Under the pieces are notes generated by a model. That model was given only the letters and a program-made list of their open reading frames with translations, was not told the origin of the DNA and made no database searches. 37,327 nt of DNA from JAVEDQ01 sp035468175 (GTDB lineage: Bacteria > Actinomycetota > Actinomycetes > Frankiales > Frankiaceae): contig DATITC010000079.1 in NCBI GenBank assembly GCA_035468175.1, positions 1 to 37,327 on the forward strand, read 5' to 3'. Shown here in pieces: positions 24,496-33,854 of the stretch (the stretch's first letter is position 1; each line of letters opens with the position of its first letter). Made by a program: the position numbers and the translations under genes.

Positions 24496-25640
24496 GACAC
24501 CCTCGTCTCACTCGATCCAGCGGAACGACCTGTGCTGCTCGCATACGGACTGACCTCAGGTGCTCTGACCTCAGGCGCGCTGGCACCGCCCGCCCTGTTC
24601 CGGCCGGCAGCACCGTCGGTCAGGTCGATGGCGGCGGGTTGGGCACCTCTCCTGACGAATTCTCGGGCGGCGTCCACGTAGGCGACCGCCCCGCTGGAGA
24701 GCGGCTCGTACGTCACGACGGAGCGACCGTAGCTCGGCGCTTCCGCGACGCGCACGCTGCGCGGGATGCGGGTGGACAAGACCGTCTCACCGAAGTGGCC
24801 GCGCACCTCGTCCACCACCTGTTCGGCGAGGCGGGTCCGACCGTCGTACATGGTCAACAGGATGGTGCGCACGGTGAGCCCGGGATTGAGGTGCTGCGCC
24901 ACCAGCCCGACGTTGGAGGTCAGCTGCCCCAGGCCTTCCAGCGCGTAGTACTCGCACTGGATCGGGATGAGTACTTCATCCACGGCGCAGAGAGCGTTCA
25001 CCGTCAGCAGGCCGAGCGACGGGGGACAGTCGACCAGGACGTAGTCCGTCGACTGTCGGGACGCGGCAATCGCGTCCGCCAGCCGGAATTCACGCCGCGG
25101 CTGGTCGACGAGTTCGACCTCGGCTCCCGCCAGGTCGATGGCGGCCGGAGCGCAGAACAGACCGACGATCTCGGGACTCGCGACGACGACGTCGTCCAAC
25201 GTCGCTTCGCCCAGGACGACCTCGTAGGTCCCCGGCGACCGCTGCCCGGGCTCGACGCCGAGTGCGGTGGACGCGTTCCCCTGCGGGTCCATGTCGATGA
25301 CGAGCACCGTGCTGCCGTGCAGGGCCAGTGCTGCGGCCAGGTTCACGGTCGTGGTCGTCTTGCCGACGCCGCCCTTCTGGTTCGCGACCGCCACCAGTCG
25401 CGGATTGTCCGGGTGGGGGAAGGGGTTCCTCGACGAGGGACGTCGTGCGGCTACGGCTGCGGCAGCGGCCGCCGCGATGGGTGTTCCGTGATCCGTCCGC
25501 CACGTTGTCGAGGCAGCTGTTTCACGTGAAACCGACTCCTCGGCCGCTGACCGCCGTACCGGGCTGACGAGGTCCGCCGGCTCCGGCGGACCTGTTTCAC
25601 GTGAAACGGAGGTGCGCTGAGGAGCCACCTCATCCGTCAC
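24492..25640 (-). CDS. parA: Chromosome-partitioning ATPase ParA
   Basis: This 382-residue deviant-Walker ATPase segregates origins with ParB. Walker A is KGGVGKTT (89-96), DMDPQGNAST follows, and Walker B is VLVDCPPSLG. An 80-residue N-terminal extension precedes the core. It contains two VSRET motifs (residues 12-16 and 37-41), each encoded by a parS site, and a run of Ala. Streptomyces ParA also has such an extension with VSRET, which supports the GTG 25640 start; this codon overlaps the rsmG stop as GTGA. The extension may exist mainly to carry the DNA sites. Confidence 0.97.
   Translation of the reverse strand: MTDEVAPQRTSVSRETGPPEPADLVSPVRRSAAEESVSRETAASTTWRTDHGTPIAAAAAAAVAARRPSSRNPFPHPDNPRLVAVANQKGGVGKTTTTVNLAAALALHGSTVLVIDMDPQGNASTALGVEPGQRSPGTYEVVLGEATLDDVVVASPEIVGLFCAPAAIDLAGAEVELVDQPRREFRLADAIAASRQSTDYVLVDCPPSLGLLTVNALCAVDEVLIPIQCEYYALEGLGQLTSNVGLVAQHLNPGLTVRTILLTMYDGRTRLAEQVVDEVRGHFGETVLSTRIPRSVRVAEAPSYGRSVVTYEPLSSGAVAYVDAAREFVRRGAQPAAIDLTDGAAGRNRAGGASAPEVRAPEVSPYASSTGRSAGSSETRVS
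25519..25532. other. parS site 1
   Basis: GTTTCACGTGAAAC is a perfect 14-base actinobacterial parS palindrome, inside parA at codons 37-41. Confidence 0.95.
25594..25607. other. parS site 2
   Basis: A second perfect GTTTCACGTGAAAC lies exactly 75 bases from the first, in the same reading phase of parA (codons 12-16). Confidence 0.95.
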
Positions 25641-26335
25641 CGGGTTCCCCTTCGTCGGTAGTGCGGCTTACCTCTCGCGGGACGGGGCGGCGTGCGCCGC
25701 ACTACCCGCACCACCCGTACCAGCTCGGGGAGGAGGCGATCGCCGACCTCGAGCAGCTCGGGCTCCGTGCCGGCGAGCGCCAGCACGACCTCCCGGGCCG
25801 ACGCAACCTCGTCCGCTGCTGAGGCACCCCGCAGCGCAAGAAGGGTTCCGTCCTGGCGCACGAGAGGCATCGTCCATGAGACGAGGCGTTCCAGCGGAGC
25901 GACAGCCCGGGCGGTCACGTAATCGGGCGAGAAAGGCAGCGCGGCCGCGTCCTCCGGAGCGCGACCACGGACGACGAAGACCCGGTCCTCGAGCCCGAGC
26001 TCGGCGACGACCTCGCTCAGGAACGTGGTCCGGCGGAGCATGGGCTCGAGCAGCGCGATCCGCAGATCGGACCGAGCTAGTGCCAGCGGGATCCCGGGAA
26101 GGCCGGCTCCGGATCCGACGTCCACGACGTCAGCCCCGTCGGGCAGCAGTTCAGCCACCACCGCCGAGTTGAGCAGGTGACGATCCCAGAGCCGGTCGGC
26201 TTCCCGGGGACCGAGCAGACCGCGGGTCAGCCCGTCGGTCGCCAGCAGGCGGGCGTAATGGACGGCCCGGTCGAACTCGGGCCCGAAGACGTACTCGGCG
26301 GCGGGTCGCAGGTGGTCGGGAAGATCCCCCGCCAC
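25637..26335 (-). CDS. rsmG: 16S rRNA m7G527 methyltransferase RsmG (GidB)
   Basis: This 232-residue SAM-dependent enzyme methylates G527 of 16S rRNA; loss in other bacteria gives low-level streptomycin resistance. The SAM motif is DVGSGAGLPGIPLAL (72-86), preceded by the family motif LWDRHLLNSA (49-58). RAVAPLERLVSW and LLALRG follow. The start is GTG 26335, one base after the jag stop; upstream in-frame sequence overlaps jag. The stop overlaps the parA start by four bases. Confidence 0.95.
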   Translation of the reverse strand: MAGDLPDHLRPAAEYVFGPEFDRAVHYARLLATDGLTRGLLGPREADRLWDRHLLNSAVVAELLPDGADVVDVGSGAGLPGIPLALARSDLRIALLEPMLRRTTFLSEVVAELGLEDRVFVVRGRAPEDAAALPFSPDYVTARAVAPLERLVSWTMPLVRQDGTLLALRGASAADEVASAREVVLALAGTEPELLEVGDRLLPELVRVVRVVRRTPPRPARGKPHYRRRGTR

Positions 26336-26336
26336 G

Positions 26337-26966
26337 TCAGTCCGGCAGAACGACGACGCGGCGCTGGGGCTCCTCGCCCTCACTTTCGCTGTGCACGCCG
26401 TCGACGGCGGCAACGGCGTCATGCACGACCTTGCGCTCGAACGGCGACATCGGGGACAGCCGCTCAGCTTTCCCGGAGTCCAGCACACGCTGCGCTGCCG
26501 CGGACCCCAGCTCGGACAGCTGAACCCGTCGCTGAGCTCGGTGACCGGCCACGTCCAGCATCAGCCGACTCCGGCTGCCGGACTGCTGCTGCACGGCGAG
26601 GCGGGTCAAGTCCTGTAGGGCGTCGAGGGTCGCGCCGTTCTCGCCGACGAGCACATCCAGACCGGTACCCACGATGGCGACGGCGGCCCGGCCACCCTCC
26701 ACGTCCAGGTCGAGGTCCCCGTCGAGGTCCAGGATGTCGAGAAGCGCCTCGAGGTAGTCGGCGGCGTACTCGCCTTCCTGCTCGAGGTCGGCGACGTCGT
26801 CCGGCGCGGAATCAGCCTGAACGGCAGTCGGCTCGGCATCAGGGGCCTGCGCCTCGGATTCCTGCGCCTCGGCTACCTGGACCTCGGCTATCTGCGCCTC
26901 AGGTGCTTGGACCTCGGCGGTGGCCGGGGCGTCGGGGTTCGTGGGGGAGTCTGCGGTCTCGGACAT
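26337..26966 (-). CDS. jag: Jag/KhpB-type KH-R3H RNA-binding protein
   Basis: This 209-residue protein has a KH-like domain (about 92-140, GxxG loop GENG at 108-111) and an R3H domain (about 150-209, with the Arg178-x3-His182 pair in FERKVVHDAV). It binds RNA; homologues (Jag/EloR/KhpB) affect cell elongation and lie next to yidC. The first 85 residues are acidic and repetitive (EVQAPEAQIAEVQVAEAQ) and are followed by an Asp/Leu-rich stretch. The start is ATG 26966, with AGGAG about seven bases upstream. The frame is open upstream, but that part matches nothing. A 160-base gap separates it from yidC. Confidence 0.92.
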   Translation of the reverse strand: MSETADSPTNPDAPATAEVQAPEAQIAEVQVAEAQESEAQAPDAEPTAVQADSAPDDVADLEQEGEYAADYLEALLDILDLDGDLDLDVEGGRAAVAIVGTGLDVLVGENGATLDALQDLTRLAVQQQSGSRSRLMLDVAGHRAQRRVQLSELGSAAAQRVLDSGKAERLSPMSPFERKVVHDAVAAVDGVHSESEGEEPQRRVVVLPD

Positions 26967-27126
26967 CAACGGTCTCCTGGATTCGGGAGCTCGGCTGCCA
27001 CCGGGGGGTCGACCTGGACCGGGCGGGAACCGAGAGGCTCTGGACGGCACATCGGGGAGCGGTGGCGGGGGTGCCACCGGGGGGAGGGTGGTCGAGCGTC
27101 CTCGGCGAACCGGGGCGGACGGCAGG

Positions 27127-28248
27127 TCAGTGCCGACCTCCGCGGCGCGAGCCACCCTTGCCAGTGCGCTTCTTATTGACCGGACGGTTGCTAGGGCGGG
27201 ACGTCGCCTTGCCCGGCTTGACGTTGCGACCACCACCTCCGGGCGCGCTCGAACCGCTAGCCGCCGCCTCGCTCCCGTTGGCGGCGCCGTTGTCCTTTGA
27301 CTTCCCGTCGGCCGACTCAGCTGGTGGCTGCCGGACCTGCGCCAGCCGCTGCGGGGCGGCGGGCTCCGGGGCGGGCGTCGCCGACTTTCCCTTGAGCAGG
27401 CTGGTGAGCCCGCCACCGGAGGTCGTCGGTGCCGCCGGTGCCGCTGAGCCGGACTTGTTGATCTGCAACGGTGGCATTCGCTTGATGATGAAGTGCTGCT
27501 GCCCCATGCTCCATATGTTCGTGGTGAACCAGTAGAGCAGCACGGCGATCGGGAAGTTGAAGCCGAATACGGCCAGGAACAGCGGCGACGCATAGAGCAG
27601 GACCTTCTGGATCATCTGCTGTTGCGGGTCCGCGGGCCCGTTGCGGGCCATGATCTGCTTCTGGGTGATGAAGGTCGTGGTCGACATGATGATGATCAGG
27701 ACGACACAAGTGATCTTCACCGCGACGCCGTTCGCGCTGAGGAAGGCCAGCTCCTTGGCCGAGTTGGTGAACGCCGCCGCCAGCGAGACCCCAGCGAGCT
27801 TCGCCGTCGCGATGTTCTGGACCTCGTTGACGCTCAGGCCGGCGGCTGCTTTGAAGTAGTAGCCGCCGTGGCCGTTCGACGACGGCGCGATCGCGCGGAA
27901 GACGTGGAAGAGCGAGATGAACAGCGGGATCTGGAGCACCAGCGGCAAGCAGCCGAGCAGCGGGTTGCCGTGCTCCTTCTGCAGCTCCATGATTTTCGCG
28001 TTCATCTGCTGCCGGTCGTTCTTGTACTTCTCGCGGATTTCCTTGATGTGCGGCTGCAGCATCTGCATCGTCCGCTGGGCCTTCACCGACCGGACGAAGA
28101 GCGGCACGATGGCCAGCCGGACGAGCATGACGATGAGGACGATCGCCAGCGCATAGGACATAAAGCTGTTCTGACCGAAGACCGGTGCGAGGCCGTCGGA
28201 GAACACGACGATCCCTCGCGCGACGAGTCGGTACAGCGGGTCTAACAC
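27127..28248 (-). CDS. yidC: Membrane protein insertase YidC
   Basis: This 373-residue insertase places proteins in the membrane alone or with SecYEG. Its core has five helices: about 31-52 (with conserved Arg44 in the groove), 97-118, 178-198, and two at about 215-252. The cytoplasmic loop includes MQMLQPHIKEIREKYKNDRQ. Signature stretches are GNPLLGCLPLVLQIPLFISL and NFPIAVLLYWFTTNIWSMGQQ. The C-tail is long, Ala/Pro-rich and ends in a strongly basic Lys/Arg/Gly tract, as expected for ribosome contact. The start is GTG 28248, with AGGAG upstream; it overlaps yidD by seven bases. Confidence 0.96.
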   Translation of the reverse strand: MLDPLYRLVARGIVVFSDGLAPVFGQNSFMSYALAIVLIVMLVRLAIVPLFVRSVKAQRTMQMLQPHIKEIREKYKNDRQQMNAKIMELQKEHGNPLLGCLPLVLQIPLFISLFHVFRAIAPSSNGHGGYYFKAAAGLSVNEVQNIATAKLAGVSLAAAFTNSAKELAFLSANGVAVKITCVVLIIIMSTTTFITQKQIMARNGPADPQQQMIQKVLLYASPLFLAVFGFNFPIAVLLYWFTTNIWSMGQQHFIIKRMPPLQINKSGSAAPAAPTTSGGGLTSLLKGKSATPAPEPAAPQRLAQVRQPPAESADGKSKDNGAANGSEAAASGSSAPGGGGRNVKPGKATSRPSNRPVNKKRTGKGGSRRGGRH

Positions 28249-28721
28249 GCGGGAACTCCTCTATCCGGTGAGCCGGAGGCGACCGGACTCTCACTGCTCG
28301 GAACCCGTCCGTCCGGGATCCGGGTGGCGGCGTCGGGGCTGGTCTGGTCGGAAACGGCCGGTCGGAGGCTGCGTTGCTCGTCGGCAGTATCCGAAGAACG
28401 ACGGCCACGGGCCCGTGGTTCCGGCACGGGGTCGTAACCCCCGGTACAGAAGGGCTGACAGCGTCCGAGACGTCGGATAGTCAACCAGGTGCCGCGAGGC
28501 GCGCCGTGCCGCCGCAGTGCCTCCACGGCGTAGGCGCTGCAGGACGGTTCGAAGCGGCAGGACGGGCCGAGCCACGGGCTGACCACCAACTGGTACAGCC
28601 GGACCAACCCCACCAGGAGAAGGGCGACCGGACCGGGCCGCGGTGCGTCACCGGTCGGGTCGAGCTCAGTCGAGTCGAGCTCAGCAGGGTCGAGCTCAGC
28701 ACTCGTGCCGGGGGGCATCAC
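28242..28721 (-). CDS. yidD: YidD membrane insertion factor with extended ends
   Basis: The 159-residue product contains the compact YidD core at about 30-105: LLLVGLVRLYQLVVSPWLG, PSCRFEPSCSAYAVEAL with its conserved cysteines, and RRLGRCQPFCTGGYDPVP. The core forms a membrane-proximal amphipathic element that helps YidC. The usual length is 70-110 residues; here an acidic N-terminal repeat (about 25 residues) and a 55-residue polar tail are added. The start is GTG 28721, overlapping the rnpA stop as GTGA; ATG 28718 is the next codon. Confidence 0.93.
   Translation of the reverse strand: MMPPGTSAELDPAELDSTELDPTGDAPRPGPVALLLVGLVRLYQLVVSPWLGPSCRFEPSCSAYAVEALRRHGAPRGTWLTIRRLGRCQPFCTGGYDPVPEPRARGRRSSDTADEQRSLRPAVSDQTSPDAATRIPDGRVPSSESPVASGSPDRGVPAC
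28660..28699. repeat. 15-bp-period repeat in the yidD 5' end
   Basis: TCGAGCTCAG recurs at 28660, 28675 and 28690, a 15-base period. On the minus strand it encodes an AELDP/STELD-type pentapeptide repeat. Confidence 0.85.
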
Positions 28722-29125
28722 GACCGCGGTCCCGGTGCCGCTGCTGGTCCCGGTGCCGCTGCTGGTGCTGTTGCTGCTGTTGCAGGCACCGCCAGCGCGG
28801 CGATCGCCTGTTCGAGGGAACGCCCGAGCTTGCGGTACTCCGTCGCACCCGCTCCCGGCAGCGCCCGCACGACCGCGAGCGAGCCCGCAGGCAGCGCCGG
28901 CAACTGGGCGCGCAGCTGCTCCCGAAGACGTCGCTTCACGAGGTTGCGGGTGACGGCCGGTCCGACCCGTTTGCCGACGACCACGCCGGCGCGCGCGGGT
29001 GCGGCACTGGACGAGTCGCCCAGGTAAAGGTGCACGACGAGGGGACCGCGGCGGGCGCGGCGGCCCCGGGCGGCCACGAGCCGGTGCTCCGACCGACTGC
29101 GGACCCGCGCTGACGCGGGTAACAC
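28718..29125 (-). CDS. rnpA: Ribonuclease P protein component
   Basis: This 135-residue RnpA binds RNase P RNA and helps cut the 5' leader of tRNA precursors. The RNR-type motif RNLVKRRLREQ lies in the middle, after GVVVGKRVGPAVT. The start is GTG 29125, four bases past the rpmH stop. The C-terminus is extended by an Ala/Pro repeat (PAAAPGPAAAPGP) encoded by an 18-bp tandem repeat. Confidence 0.94.
   Translation of the reverse strand: MLPASARVRSRSEHRLVAARGRRARRGPLVVHLYLGDSSSAAPARAGVVVGKRVGPAVTRNLVKRRLREQLRAQLPALPAGSLAVVRALPGAGATEYRKLGRSLEQAIAALAVPATAATAPAAAPGPAAAPGPRS
28730..28765. repeat. 18-bp perfect tandem repeat in the rnpA 3' end
   Basis: TCCCGGTGCCGCTGCTGG occurs twice without a gap (28730-28747 and 28748-28765). 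It encodes an Ala/Pro/Gly tail of RnpA. Confidence 0.9.
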
Positions 29126-29129
29126 GCGA

Positions 29130-29267
29130 TCAGGCGGAGAGCTCTGCGCGGCCCTTGCGCCGCCGCCCGGCCAGAATGGCGCGCCCGGCCCGTGTGCGCA
29201 TGCGCAACCGGAAGCCGTGCGTCTTGGCCCGCCGGCGGTTGTTGGGCTGGAAGGTGCGCTTACTCAC
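29130..29267 (-). CDS. rpmH: 50S ribosomal protein L34
   Basis: This 45-residue basic protein begins SKRTFQPNNRRRAKTHGFR, the L34 signature, and ends RRRKGRAELSA. The start is GTG 29267. It is the first gene of the minus-strand run that continues through rnpA, yidD and yidC. Confidence 0.97.
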   Translation of the reverse strand: MSKRTFQPNNRRRAKTHGFRLRMRTRAGRAILAGRRRKGRAELSA

Positions 29268-29649
29268 GGTTCGACTCCGACGTTTTCGATGATCAACGTG
29301 GTCGACGGGCGGGGACGTGCGAGGGCACGATCCAGCACGCCGCCACCGGCAGCTGCCGTCCGAAGGTACGGTCCAGCCGACGCGCCGGTCAAACGCCGAA
29401 CTCGTCTGAATCGTCTGTGGACAATCCATCGACGCAGCCGGGGAGGCGCTGCTAGCGTCCCAACCTCAATCCGGTGTCTCCCGCTGTGCAACTCGGCGAC
29501 GATCGATCAAGGCGAAGTTGTTCGCCGCTGTTCGTCGCCCCGCGTGGGGGCGACCAAGGTCGTCGCCCACAGCCTGTGGACATACGTGTGGACTGTTCGC
29601 ATCACAGCACCCGGGCGGCGTTGCCGTGTGCCCGGACGAAGGGAGACCC
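29268..29649. promoter_or_regulatory. rpmH-dnaA divergent control region, part of the origin area
   Basis: This 382-base gap has no gene. It holds the rpmH promoter (29363-29392), one perfect DnaA box (TGTGGACAA, 29416-29424), a near-perfect box (TGTGGACAT, 29575-29583) and a weaker one (TGTGGACTG, 29587-29595). A hairpin with an 8-bp stem GTCGCCCC/GGGGCGAC lies at 29534-29554. The CCACAG-C-CTGTGG palindrome (29567-29579) overlaps the second box. DnaA autoregulation here is likely. Confidence 0.7.
29363..29392 (-). promoter_or_regulatory. Promoter of the rpmH operon
   Basis: On the minus strand TTGACC (29392-29387) and TACCTT (29368-29363) are 18 bases apart. Transcription would start near 29356, giving a leader of about 90 bases. 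Confidence 0.6.
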
Positions 29650-31092
29650 GTGGCCGGGAACGACGGAACCGTACCGTTCGGCGCCGGCGAGGGTCAGGAG
29701 CCTCCGGAAGAACTTGTCCGAGGCTGGGAACGGGCACGCGAGAGCTTGGTCAACGAGGGCCTGTCGGTCCAGCAGGGCGTGTGGCTCGGTCTGACCAAAC
29801 CACTCGGTCTGGTCGGCGACACCGCGCTGATCGCCACACCGAACGACTTCACCCGCGAGTTGTTGGACAGCCGGCTTCGGCCCTACCTGACGACAGCGCT
29901 CTCCACCGCCATGGGCCGCGAGGTCCGTGTCGCCGTGGTGGTCGAGCCGAGCGTCACCGACCGCTCGGTCGGCACCGCCGCCCTCGAGGACGAGGACCCC
30001 GTCGACGAGGCCCCGCCGCCGCGACCTACGTTCTCGTCCGGTCGCACCGACCCGGTGGAGCCGCCCCGGCTGAACGCGCGCTACACGTTCGAGACCTTCG
30101 TGATCGGTGACGGCAACCGCTTCCCGCATGCTGCGGCGGTCGCCGTGGCCGAGGCGCCGGCACGCGCCTACAACCCGCTGTTCATCTACGGGGACTCGGG
30201 GCTCGGCAAGACCCACCTGCTGCACGCCGTGGGCCACGACGCGCTGAACCTGCATCCGCAGATGCGCGTGCGTTACGTGAACTCGGAGGAGTTCACCAAC
30301 GAGTTCATCAACGCCATCCGCGACGACCGCCAGGCGGCCTTCCGCAAGCGCTACCGGGATGTCGACCTCCTGCTCGTCGACGACATCCAGTTCCTCGAGA
30401 ACAAGGAGCGGACGCAGGAGGAGTTCTTCCACACCTTCAACGACCTGCACAGCAACTCGAAGCAGATCGTCATCTCCTCCGACCGGCCACCCAAGCAGCT
30501 CGCGACGTTGGAGGACCGGCTGCGCAGCCGGTTCGAGTGGGGCCTGATCACCGACGTCTCCCCTCCTGACCTCGAGACGCGCATTGCGATCCTGTCGAAG
30601 AAGGCGGCCGCCGACGCGCTACCCGTGCCGCGGGAGGCGCTCGAATACATCGCCACCCACATCGAGCGCAACATCCGCGAGCTCGAAGGGGCGCTGATCC
30701 GGGTCGCCGCGTTCGCCAGCCTGAACAAGTCCTCGGTCGACCTGGCACTCGCCGAGGTGGTGCTGAAGGACCTCATCCCGGACGCCACCGACCCGCAGAT
30801 CACCGCCGCCGGGATCATGAGCGCGACCGCCGACTACTTCGGGGTCACGATGGAAGACCTCTGCGGCTCGTCCCGCAGCCGCTCGCTGGTGACCGCCCGG
30901 CAGATCGCGATGTACCTGTGCCGCGAGCTGACCGACCTGTCCCTGCCGAAGATTGGGCTGCACTTCGGCGGCCGCGACCACACGACCGTGATCCACGCCG
31001 ATCGAAAGATCCGCGGGTTGATGGCGGAGCGCCGCACGGTCTTCAACCAGGTGACCGAACTGACGAGCCGGATCCGGGCAAAGAAGCCGTGA
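29650..31092 (+). CDS. dnaA: Chromosomal replication initiator DnaA
   Basis: This 480-residue initiator has domain I (about 20-95), an acidic/Pro linker (about 100-140), AAA+ domain III with Walker A GDSGLGKTH (181-189) and Walker B LLLVDDIQF (240-248), and DNA-binding domain IV. Domain IV has the signature SLVTARQIAMYLCREL and HFGGRDHTTVIHA. It opens the origin and loads the helicase. The start is GTG 29650, with AGGGAG a few bases upstream; the frame extends upstream through the DnaA-box region and is unlikely to be translated there. Confidence 0.98.
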   Translation: MAGNDGTVPFGAGEGQEPPEELVRGWERARESLVNEGLSVQQGVWLGLTKPLGLVGDTALIATPNDFTRELLDSRLRPYLTTALSTAMGREVRVAVVVEPSVTDRSVGTAALEDEDPVDEAPPPRPTFSSGRTDPVEPPRLNARYTFETFVIGDGNRFPHAAAVAVAEAPARAYNPLFIYGDSGLGKTHLLHAVGHDALNLHPQMRVRYVNSEEFTNEFINAIRDDRQAAFRKRYRDVDLLLVDDIQFLENKERTQEEFFHTFNDLHSNSKQIVISSDRPPKQLATLEDRLRSRFEWGLITDVSPPDLETRIAILSKKAAADALPVPREALEYIATHIERNIRELEGALIRVAAFASLNKSSVDLALAEVVLKDLIPDATDPQITAAGIMSATADYFGVTMEDLCGSSRSRSLVTARQIAMYLCRELTDLSLPKIGLHFGGRDHTTVIHADRKIRGLMAERRTVFNQVTELTSRIRAKKP

Positions 31093-31410
31093 CGGAGCGC
31101 CCCGAAAGGTGGCGTCGACGCGCGAAGATCGTCATGCACAACCTGTGGAAAAACCTGTGAACGACCGGGGGATCAGCGGGGGACAGCTGATGCGCGGAGC
31201 CGCTCAGCCTGCACCAGAGGTCGAGCCCATCCTTCGTCGCACACAGGCCGGTGGGACGCTCGCGATCGGCATGAGCAGCGACGACACTCGTTCTCCACAG
31301 TTCCCACCGCGCCTACTACGTCTGCTAGACAGATTCTCTTCCTCCTTCACAACATCAGAATCAGGGGGCTGGGGACGAACGCCGCTCCCCTGTCCGCAGA
31401 AGGGCTCACG
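31093..31410. other. dnaA-dnaN spacer, candidate oriC
   Basis: This 318-base gap is where actinobacterial oriC normally lies. DnaA-box-like sites are TGTGGAAAA (31144-31152, one mismatch), TGTGAACGA (31156-31164, two mismatches) and TTCTCCACA (31291-31299, one mismatch). A relatively AT-rich pyrimidine tract (about 31326-31366) could help unwinding. Boxes are few compared with the many in Streptomyces oriC. Confidence 0.6.
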
Positions 31411-32562
31411 ATGAAGTTCCGCGTCGAACGCGACGACCTGGCGGATGCGGTGGCTTGGGTGGCGCGGACCTTGCCGAACCGACCCACCACGCAACTGCAG
31501 GTCCTCGCCGGGCTGTTGCTCGAAACCGGCCCGTCGGGGCTGCGGCTGTCGGCCTTCGACTACGAGGTGGCGGCCCGTGGCGAGATCTCGGCGACGGTGC
31601 TCGACGACGGGCGGACCCTGGTCAGCGGCCGCCTCCTGGCGGAAATCACCCGCAGCCTTCCGGCCGCCCCGGTGGAGATCGCCGTGGAGGGTTCCCGAGC
31701 GGTGCTGACCTGCGGCAGCGCCCGTTTCACCTTGCCGACGCTTCCGGTCGAGGACTACCCGGCACTGCCGGCGCTCCCGCCGGCCACCGGCAAGGTCGGC
31801 AGCAGCGCCTTCGCCGCCGCGGTGGGCCAGGTGGCGATCGCAGCGGGTCGGGACGACACCCTGCCAGTGCTGACCGGCGTTCGGATCGAGCTCAACGGCG
31901 AACGCCTCACCCTCGCGGCCACCGACCGGTACCGGCTGGCGGTTCGAGAGGTGCCGTGGCGCCCGGAGGAGGTCGACGCCACCGGCACGGCCCTCGTGCC
32001 CGCCCGAACCCTGTCCGACGCGGCGAAGTCGATGAGCTCGGCGGGCGCCGAGGTCACGATCTCGCTGGGCAGCGGACCCTCCGGCGAAGCGCTGGCCGGG
32101 TTCGCCTGCGGGACCCGGGAAACGACGACCCGGCTGGTCGACGGCCAGTTCCCGGACTACCGGCGGCTCCTGCCACCAACCTCGCCGCTTTCGGCCGAGG
32201 TCGAGGTCGCGCCGCTGGTCGAGGCGGTCAGGCGGGTCTCCCTCGTCGCTGCGCGTACCTCTCCGGTGCTGCTGAGCTTCTCGTCCGGCGAATTGGTGCT
32301 CGAAGCCGGCGCCGGGGGAGAGGCCCAGGCTCGGGAGGCATTGCCCGCCGGTTTCGACGGGCCGGACCTGTCCATCGCCTTCAACCCCGGCTACCTGCTC
32401 GACGGACTCGGGGCCCTGGAGTCCGACACGGTGCGGGTGGGGTTCGCCAGCGCGGAGGACGCGGAGGAGGCGGCTCGCAAGCCCGCGATCTTCACCGGGA
32501 AGTCGGCCGACGACGCCCCTGACTACCGCTACCTGCTGATGCCGGTCCGGCTGGCCTCCTGA
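31411..32562 (+). CDS. dnaN: DNA polymerase III beta sliding clamp
   Basis: This 383-residue ring protein tethers the polymerase to DNA. Three clamp-fold repeats are visible. The start MKFRVERDDLADAVAWVART, LPVLTGVRIEL at the second domain, and the C-terminal YRYLLMPVRL are typical. The start is ATG 31411, with AAGGG about eight bases upstream. It follows dnaA by the candidate origin. Confidence 0.98.
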   Translation: MKFRVERDDLADAVAWVARTLPNRPTTQLQVLAGLLLETGPSGLRLSAFDYEVAARGEISATVLDDGRTLVSGRLLAEITRSLPAAPVEIAVEGSRAVLTCGSARFTLPTLPVEDYPALPALPPATGKVGSSAFAAAVGQVAIAAGRDDTLPVLTGVRIELNGERLTLAATDRYRLAVREVPWRPEEVDATGTALVPARTLSDAAKSMSSAGAEVTISLGSGPSGEALAGFACGTRETTTRLVDGQFPDYRRLLPPTSPLSAEVEVAPLVEAVRRVSLVAARTSPVLLSFSSGELVLEAGAGGEAQAREALPAGFDGPDLSIAFNPGYLLDGLGALESDTVRVGFASAEDAEEAARKPAIFTGKSADDAPDYRYLLMPVRLAS

Positions 32563-32728
32563 CAAATCCTCGGATCTCGTGCCGTTGGCCGGGTAGGACC
32601 TGCGCGGCGCGGGGAGTGCTAACCCCGGCGTAACCGCTCGCTGCCAGGGTGAGGACGTCGAGACGACCTGCCGTGCCCGGTGAGGCGCGGCCTCGTTAGT
32701 GTCTGAACATCTTCGAGGGGAGTTCCGG

Positions 32729-33724
<996 letters not shown>

Positions 33725-33777
33725 GGCACCCGCGCTCAGCTAGGGACACGACAGGGACACACGCGGTCCCCAGCCTG

Positions 33778-33818
33778 CACGATCGGGTCACGGTGCGAGC
33801 CACGATCGGGTCACGGTG
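33778..33818 (+). repeat. 18-bp direct repeat upstream of recF
   Basis: CACGATCGGGTCACGGTG occurs at 33778-33795 and 33801-33818, perfect copies 23 bases apart. Just before them AGGGACAC occurs twice, 11 bases apart (about 33742-33760). The array fills the 130-base gnd-recF gap. Confidence 0.9.
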
Positions 33819-33854
33819 TGGCCAGCGGATCCCGTGGCGTCGGAGAGGTGACGG

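Noticed and set aside
32610..32627. Hairpin CGGGG/CCCCG after dnaN as a terminator
   Set aside because: The stem is only five pairs with an 8-base loop and a mismatch directly outside, too weak to call.
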